From an uncultured Lachnospiraceae bacterium (lineage in GTDB: Bacteria > Bacillota > Clostridia > Lachnospirales > Lachnospiraceae), in NCBI GenBank assembly GCA_910586705.1, contig CAJUJK010000007.1, positions 62,001-126,000 on the forward strand: a stretch of 64,000 nucleotides of DNA, given 5' to 3'. Below are positions 60,191 to 64,000 of this stretch, one piece after another. The translations under genes and the position numbers were made by a program. Numbering within the stretch: position 1 is the stretch's first letter; every line of letters starts with the position of its first letter. Under the pieces are notes generated by a model. It did not search any database. It was given only the letters and a program-made list of their open reading frames with translations, and was not told the DNA's origin.

Positions 60191-61274
60191 ATTCCAGCTC
60201 CTCTCCCCGCAGATACTCGTCCACATTCTCCTTGGTAATCAGACTGATATCCGCCGTAAAATACTGGCTCGTGTAACCCAGATCGTGATACTCCTGCAGC
60301 GCGTCGATGCAGAACGCCCCCATCTGCGCCGTGTCAATATCCACGGTGGCATATATGACACTTCGGTCAATGGCGTTGAGAATCGTGTCGGAAACATAAT
60401 GCCCGAGAATACTGACCGTGCCCACCTTATTGTAATCCACCACCGCCTGATATGCGCAGGTGGTGTTCAGCTCGTTCAGACAGATCAGAATATCGGGAAT
60501 TTCCTGCCCCATAAAAATATCGCGGACAGACTCTTCCACCGAAAAGGCGTTGGTGTCGTCCACCGACTGCAGGGAAAGCTCCACAGCCGTCTCCCCCCGC
60601 TCCTGCTCGATTGTCTCCTGAATGCCGGAGTAGAGGATATTCTGGTCCAGACTGTTCGCGTAGGAATTGACCAGAAGAGTCACCCTAATCGGGCGGTCCG
60701 CGGAACCGGCCAGCCGCTCCCGCATAATTCTGAGCGCCTGTCTGCCGTACTCCCTGCCCAGATTGTAGCTGCCCACGCCCACAAAGCTGCAGCGCGCGCT
60801 CTGGGTATTGTCCCCGTAAAGCGTCACCACGGGGATCCCCGCCATGTCCGCCCGGTCGATTAACGCCGTCATCGCCTCCTCTTCACTGGCTGTCACGATG
60901 ATGCCGTCCACGCCGGAAGCGATCGCAATCTCCATCTGTTCTTCCACGCTGTAGTCCTGAAAGCGGTCGTTTCCCAGCCAGTCCACATAGACGTTTTCCT
61001 GAAGCGCCCGCTCGTAAGCGCCCTGATACACAGACTGCCAGAAAACGGATTTCCCTTCCCGCGTAATCATCATGTAATATCTGTCGTAGGTCTCTCCCGC
61101 CGTCTCCTCCTGAAAACTCCCCTTATAAAACCACAGGATATATCCCGCCATCAGCACCGTAAACAGGATGCTTACCGCCGTCAGAAAGACGGGCAGAAAC
61201 GTAAGCCCCGAAAATTTTCTTTCCGGGGCTTGGTTTTCCGTGTGTTGTTGTTTCTCGTTCCTAATTATCTTCAA
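60180..61274 (-). CDS. Membrane-anchored sugar-binding sensor protein
   Basis: A 364-residue protein with an uncleaved N-terminal membrane anchor (about 26-50) and an extracellular sugar-binding type I domain (YYMMITREGKSVFWQSVYQGA, then VDGIIVTASEE, GIPVVTLYGDN and FVGVGSYNLGR). It has no lipobox, unlike the two lipoproteins of the transporter. By analogy with known sensor-binding-protein/LytS-type kinase pairs it would present bound sugar to the neighbouring kinase. It probably starts at TTG; the ribosome binding site is poorly spaced, so the start is uncertain. Confidence 0.85.
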   Translation of the reverse strand: MKIIRNEKQQHTENQAPERKFSGLTFLPVFLTAVSILFTVLMAGYILWFYKGSFQEETAGETYDRYYMMITREGKSVFWQSVYQGAYERALQENVYVDWLGNDRFQDYSVEEQMEIAIASGVDGIIVTASEEEAMTALIDRADMAGIPVVTLYGDNTQSARCSFVGVGSYNLGREYGRQALRIMRERLAGSADRPIRVTLLVNSYANSLDQNILYSGIQETIEQERGETAVELSLQSVDDTNAFSVEESVRDIFMGQEIPDILICLNELNTTCAYQAVVDYNKVGTVSILGHYVSDTILNAIDRSVIYATVDIDTAQMGAFCIDALQEYHDLGYTSQYFTADISLITKENVDEYLRGEELEYDE

Positions 61275-61294
61275 TGCCTTTTGCGAGTTTCCCT

Positions 61295-62221
61295 TTATTT
61301 ATAGTATGTATCGTAGTTCACAAGCTCATCCAGAAGTTTCGGGAGCTGCTCGTCCATGGTCTCGTCCGAGAACTGGCATGTTCCCACCGCCTTGTGTCCG
61401 CCGCCGCCATACTTGAGCATCAGGCTTCCCACATTGACATTGGAAGTACGGTTTAATACGCTGTACCCCACCGCCGCGGAACACCCCAGACCGCCTCTTC
61501 CGTTGACGATCCACGCGGAAATATTCTGCTCCGGGTACATGCTGTAGATCAGGAAACGGTTCCCGGAATAAATCGGGTCAACGCCACGCAGGTCGGAAAT
61601 GATCACGTCCTTCTCCACGCGCGTGTGCGCCTTCACCATCTCCCTGAATTTCTCATCCTGTTCCCGATAGATGTCTATGCGTTCCTGCACGTCGGGCAGC
61701 GCCAGAATCTCCTCGGTGCTCATGGTGCGGCAGCACTCCATCAGTTTCTCCATCAACTGATAGTTGGAGATCGTGAAATTGCGCCATCTGCCAAGCCCCG
61801 TGCGGGGATCCATCAGAAATCCGACGAGAATCCATCCCTGCGGGTTCTGAATCTCATCTATGGTCAGATTGCCGGAATCGACTTTATCGACTGCCACCAT
61901 CATATCGTCAAAATGGGAAAAACGCTCCTGACCGCCGTAATACTCATAAATAATACGCGCGCAGGAAGGTGTGATACGGCTCTCCCCTTTATACTTGCCC
62001 TTTAACTCGTTGCGTTCGTGTTCACTGGAGTGATGGTCGAACCAAAGCCCGCATCCCTCCACAAAGGGCACGTTTGCCAGCACATCATTCTCGGTGATCT
62101 CCACAAGACCATCCTGCAAATCCTTCGGATGCGCAAATTTCCAACTGTCAATCAGACCGACTTCTTTTAAAAGCGCACCACATGCCAACCCGTCAAAATC
62201 AGATCGTGTCACTAATCTCAT
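61295..62221 (-). CDS. DHH superfamily phosphoesterase
   Basis: A 308-residue phosphodiesterase. The N-terminal metal motif is TRSDFDG, the family signature DHH is at 62-64 (WFDHHSSEHER), and VAVDKVDSG follows. The C-terminal part has a glycine-rich DHHA1-type motif (GGGGHKAVGTC). It may degrade short oligonucleotides or polyphosphate-like substrates; the exact substrate is not assignable. The ATG at 62221 follows TAGGAG. The sugar module begins 20 bases downstream, so cotranscription is possible. Confidence 0.9.
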   Translation of the reverse strand: MRLVTRSDFDGLACGALLKEVGLIDSWKFAHPKDLQDGLVEITENDVLANVPFVEGCGLWFDHHSSEHERNELKGKYKGESRITPSCARIIYEYYGGQERFSHFDDMMVAVDKVDSGNLTIDEIQNPQGWILVGFLMDPRTGLGRWRNFTISNYQLMEKLMECCRTMSTEEILALPDVQERIDIYREQDEKFREMVKAHTRVEKDVIISDLRGVDPIYSGNRFLIYSMYPEQNISAWIVNGRGGLGCSAAVGYSVLNRTSNVNVGSLMLKYGGGGHKAVGTCQFSDETMDEQLPKLLDELVNYDTYYK

Positions 62222-62276
62222 CGCTTTTCTCCTATCCCATCCCAAAGTTTATGTCCCATAATGTGACCCGTCAAGT

Positions 62277-62311
62277 GAAATCAGGCATCTTCTCTGCAGC
62301 CGCCTGATTTC
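62277..62311. repeat. Hairpin between addA and the DHH gene
   Basis: Stem GAAATCAGGC (62277-62286)/GCCTGATTTC (62302-62311), loop 15 bases. It lies in the leader of the DHH gene and could attenuate it; no T run. Confidence 0.5.
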
Positions 62312-62328
62312 CCGCTTACATACTATAG

Positions 62329-62357
62329 ATTATAAAGGATAGCCCCCCGCTTTTCAA
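62329..62357 (-). promoter_or_regulatory. Promoter of the DHH gene
   Basis: On the minus strand TTGAAA (62357-62352), 17 bases, TATAAT (62334-62329), immediately after the addA stop codon. Confidence 0.65.
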
Positions 62358-62371
62358 GAAAAAAATCAAGC

Positions 62372-64000
62372 TCAGAGCCAGATCGACGTGGGTCCGTCCT
62401 GCGGCGCAATCACGGTGATTTCCTGTCCCAGTTTAAAGGAATAGAGAATCCGCTCCTTCACCGGCTTGCCGGAAGCCCCCGGCTCATAACCGTAAATCTG
62501 CGCAAGCGCCTCACTGTAATAGACAAGCTGGGTCTGGTACCGCTTTACCAGCTCCTCCGGCGTGGAAACGGCGTCCGTCTTGTAGTCCAGCACCACGAAC
62601 CCGTCCTCCTCCTCGAAAAAGACGTCGATAATACCCTGCACCAGCACCGTCTCCTCCGCAGGGAAACCGCTCCCCAGACGGCTCGCCGGAAGCCCCATCA
62701 CAAAAGGCTGCTCCTTAAAAAGTTTCCCGGCACATGCCGCTTGTGCCATGCGGTGCGCCACCCGGCACGTCAGAAAATCCACAAGTTTCGGCACGGACAC
62801 CACTTCATAATAACTCTGCGGCAGTCTGCCCGTCTGCAGCATCCGCTCCATCTGTTCCCCTAGAAATATCTCCGCGGTATGCCGGTCTGTATTGACTTCG
62901 TCGGTCACTTCCCGGAAATCGAGCAGCTCCATCACCTTATGGAAAGCGCTTCCGCGCATGGAGCCGCTGACAGCCTCGTCACCCCTTAGGAATCTCGGCA
63001 GATAGGGAACCGCCGGTTTCTCCTCAAAGAGCTTCGCCGCGGCTTCGTCCGTCTCCTGCATACCGGCAAGCTTCAATTCCGATACGGTAGTCTTTGTATA
63101 AAGATCGCGCAGATTTCCGTGCGGATATTCGTAGGAAAACCGCCGTGACAGCTCTGTCATAAGGTTCTCATCCACCGCTTCTGCGGCATCGGCAGAAAGC
63201 AGTTTTTTCCTCGCCTCCATTCCCAGAACCGTCTCCTCTATCTTTTTCTCCACCACGTGATCCCATCCGGTCAATTTTACCGCAAACGGCAGATCCGCGT
63301 CATGTTCCGGGACGTCCGGGTCCGGCTCCATCCCGCACGCCCCGTAAAAGCCGTCCAGGCACCGGCTGCCGGAAAGCGCGGCGAGCAGCAGCGACAAAAA
63401 GCTGTCCTGCCCCAGCAGCACGTCATAGGAGAGCAGGCTGCGTTTGCGCCGCCGAAGCGGAAGAAGCGCCGCCGCCGTCTTTTCCGGGATTTTGACCACT
63501 CCGGTCAGAATCAGTTTTTCCTCCGCTCTGGTCATCGCCACATACAGAATGCGCAGTTCCTCCGCCAGACTGTCCCGCCGCAATTTTAGCGCGACGGCGT
63601 TTTTGCGCAGATTCTTCCCTTTCACCCGCCTTTCGGGATCCACATAGTCCACGCCGATTCCCGCGTCCACATCCACCGCCAGAATGCCGCTGCCCTCCTT
63701 TTTGCGAAAGCCCGCCGCCAGTCCCGACACAAAGCAGACGGGAAACTCCAGCCCCTTGCTCTTGTGGATGCTCATAATCCGCACCACGTCCGCGTTCTCA
63801 TCCTGCATTGCCGCCTCGCCGTAATCCACTTCGTACTTCTCCAGCTGTTCCATGTAACGCAGGAAATGATAAAGCCCGAAGTAGCTCGTCTTCTCGTAGT
63901 CCGCCGCCTTCACCAGAAGCATCTCCACGTTGGCACGCCGCCTGCCGCCGTCAGCCCTTGCCGTCACATGATGCAGATACCCTGTCTCCCGCAGAATGAC
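62372..64000 (-). CDS. addA: Helicase-exonuclease AddA, C-terminal part
   Basis: The 542 C-terminal residues of the AddA subunit of the AddAB recombination nuclease; the N-terminal helicase part lies beyond the window. Visible are UvrD-type helicase motifs V and VI (VVRIMSIHKSKGLEFPV and EELRILYVAMTRAEEKL) and the C-terminal RecB-like nuclease with VVLDYKTD and the following QLVYYSEALAQIYG. AddAB processes double-strand ends for RecA and recognises a Chi-like site. Length and order are normal as far as visible. Confidence 0.94.
   Translation of the reverse strand, partial: VILRETGYLHHVTARADGGRRRANVEMLLVKAADYEKTSYFGLYHFLRYMEQLEKYEVDYGEAAMQDENADVVRIMSIHKSKGLEFPVCFVSGLAAGFRKKEGSGILAVDVDAGIGVDYVDPERRVKGKNLRKNAVALKLRRDSLAEELRILYVAMTRAEEKLILTGVVKIPEKTAAALLPLRRRKRSLLSYDVLLGQDSFLSLLLAALSGSRCLDGFYGACGMEPDPDVPEHDADLPFAVKLTGWDHVVEKKIEETVLGMEARKKLLSADAAEAVDENLMTELSRRFSYEYPHGNLRDLYTKTTVSELKLAGMQETDEAAAKLFEEKPAVPYLPRFLRGDEAVSGSMRGSAFHKVMELLDFREVTDEVNTDRHTAEIFLGEQMERMLQTGRLPQSYYEVVSVPKLVDFLTCRVAHRMAQAACAGKLFKEQPFVMGLPASRLGSGFPAEETVLVQGIIDVFFEEEDGFVVLDYKTDAVSTPEELVKRYQTQLVYYSEALAQIYGYEPGASGKPVKERILYSFKLGQEITVIAPQDGPTSIWL

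Noticed and set aside
62277..62311. Rho-independent terminator of addA
   Set aside because: Lies downstream of the DHH promoter and lacks a T run on the minus strand; more likely a leader hairpin.

Overview
The window looks like chromosomal DNA of an anaerobic Gram-positive Clostridia, most likely Lachnospiraceae. The inference rests on gene content: an MscL with a C-terminal zinc ribbon, DUF4364, DUF4250, DUF6773, DUF975 and DUF5722 proteins, a Rho-RpmE-DUF1385-PrmC-PrfA cluster, HrcA/CIRCE control of ClpB, NifS/NifU iron-sulfur assembly, and AGGAGG-type ribosome binding sites with several TTG/GTG starts. No rRNA, tRNA, CRISPR array, complete prophage or intact insertion sequence was seen. 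Both window ends cut genes: an S8 protease at the left and addA at the right.

Layout. 1-5.7 kb: S8 subtilisin-like protease (partial), AraC regulator, small XRE/DUF6773 pair, CPBP protease and an unrecognised gene. 5.8-12.3 kb, minus strand: nth, isochorismatase-fold hydrolase, second CPBP protease, HAD phosphatase, S1-domain protein, XRE membrane regulator, and a hemerythrin/CheX-like/receiver fusion. 12.6-17.6 kb: the translation/termination cluster rho, rpmE, DUF1385, prmC, prfA. 17.9-19.6 kb: malic enzyme and DUF4364 on the plus strand. 19.6-25.6 kb: an envelope-type block read leftwards (DUF975, OmpR-family regulator, histidine kinase, polysaccharide deacetylase, DUF5722) with a candidate OmpR box in front. 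25.6-28.8 kb: S66 peptidase, DUF4250 and an ASKHA/ferredoxin protein. 29.3-32.0 kb: clpB with a textbook CIRCE operator. 32.0-33.3 kb: a small scar zone with a tyrosine-recombinase remnant and an Rpn nuclease/transposase gene. 33.5-37.2 kb: mscL, acyltransferase, SUFU-domain protein, inositol monophosphatase and a cNMP-domain protein. 37.2-42.5 kb: a MacB/FtsX-type ABC exporter divergent from an ECF-like sigma factor and a stand-alone FtsX-extracellular-domain membrane protein. 42.6-44.3 kb: nifS-nifU. 44.6-50.2 kb: BlaR/BlaI-like pair and a heterodimeric ABC exporter. 50.4-61.3 kb: a sugar module of sensor, YesM/YesN two-component system, two binding lipoproteins, ATPase and two permeases. 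61.3-64 kb: DHH phosphoesterase and the C-terminal part of AddA.

The most coherent systems are the sugar module, in which a membrane-tethered sugar-binding protein, kinase and AraC-type regulator overlap one another and precede a chvE/mmsA/mmsB-like importer with two different permease genes, and the sigma factor/FtsX-like protein/ABC exporter neighbourhood, which looks like an envelope-stress circuit with an unusual candidate anti-sigma factor. A family of GAGAAYGC hairpin repeats recurs in intergenic DNA and forms a compact array between the binding-protein and ATPase genes of the sugar importer. Much of the rest is ordinary housekeeping DNA.
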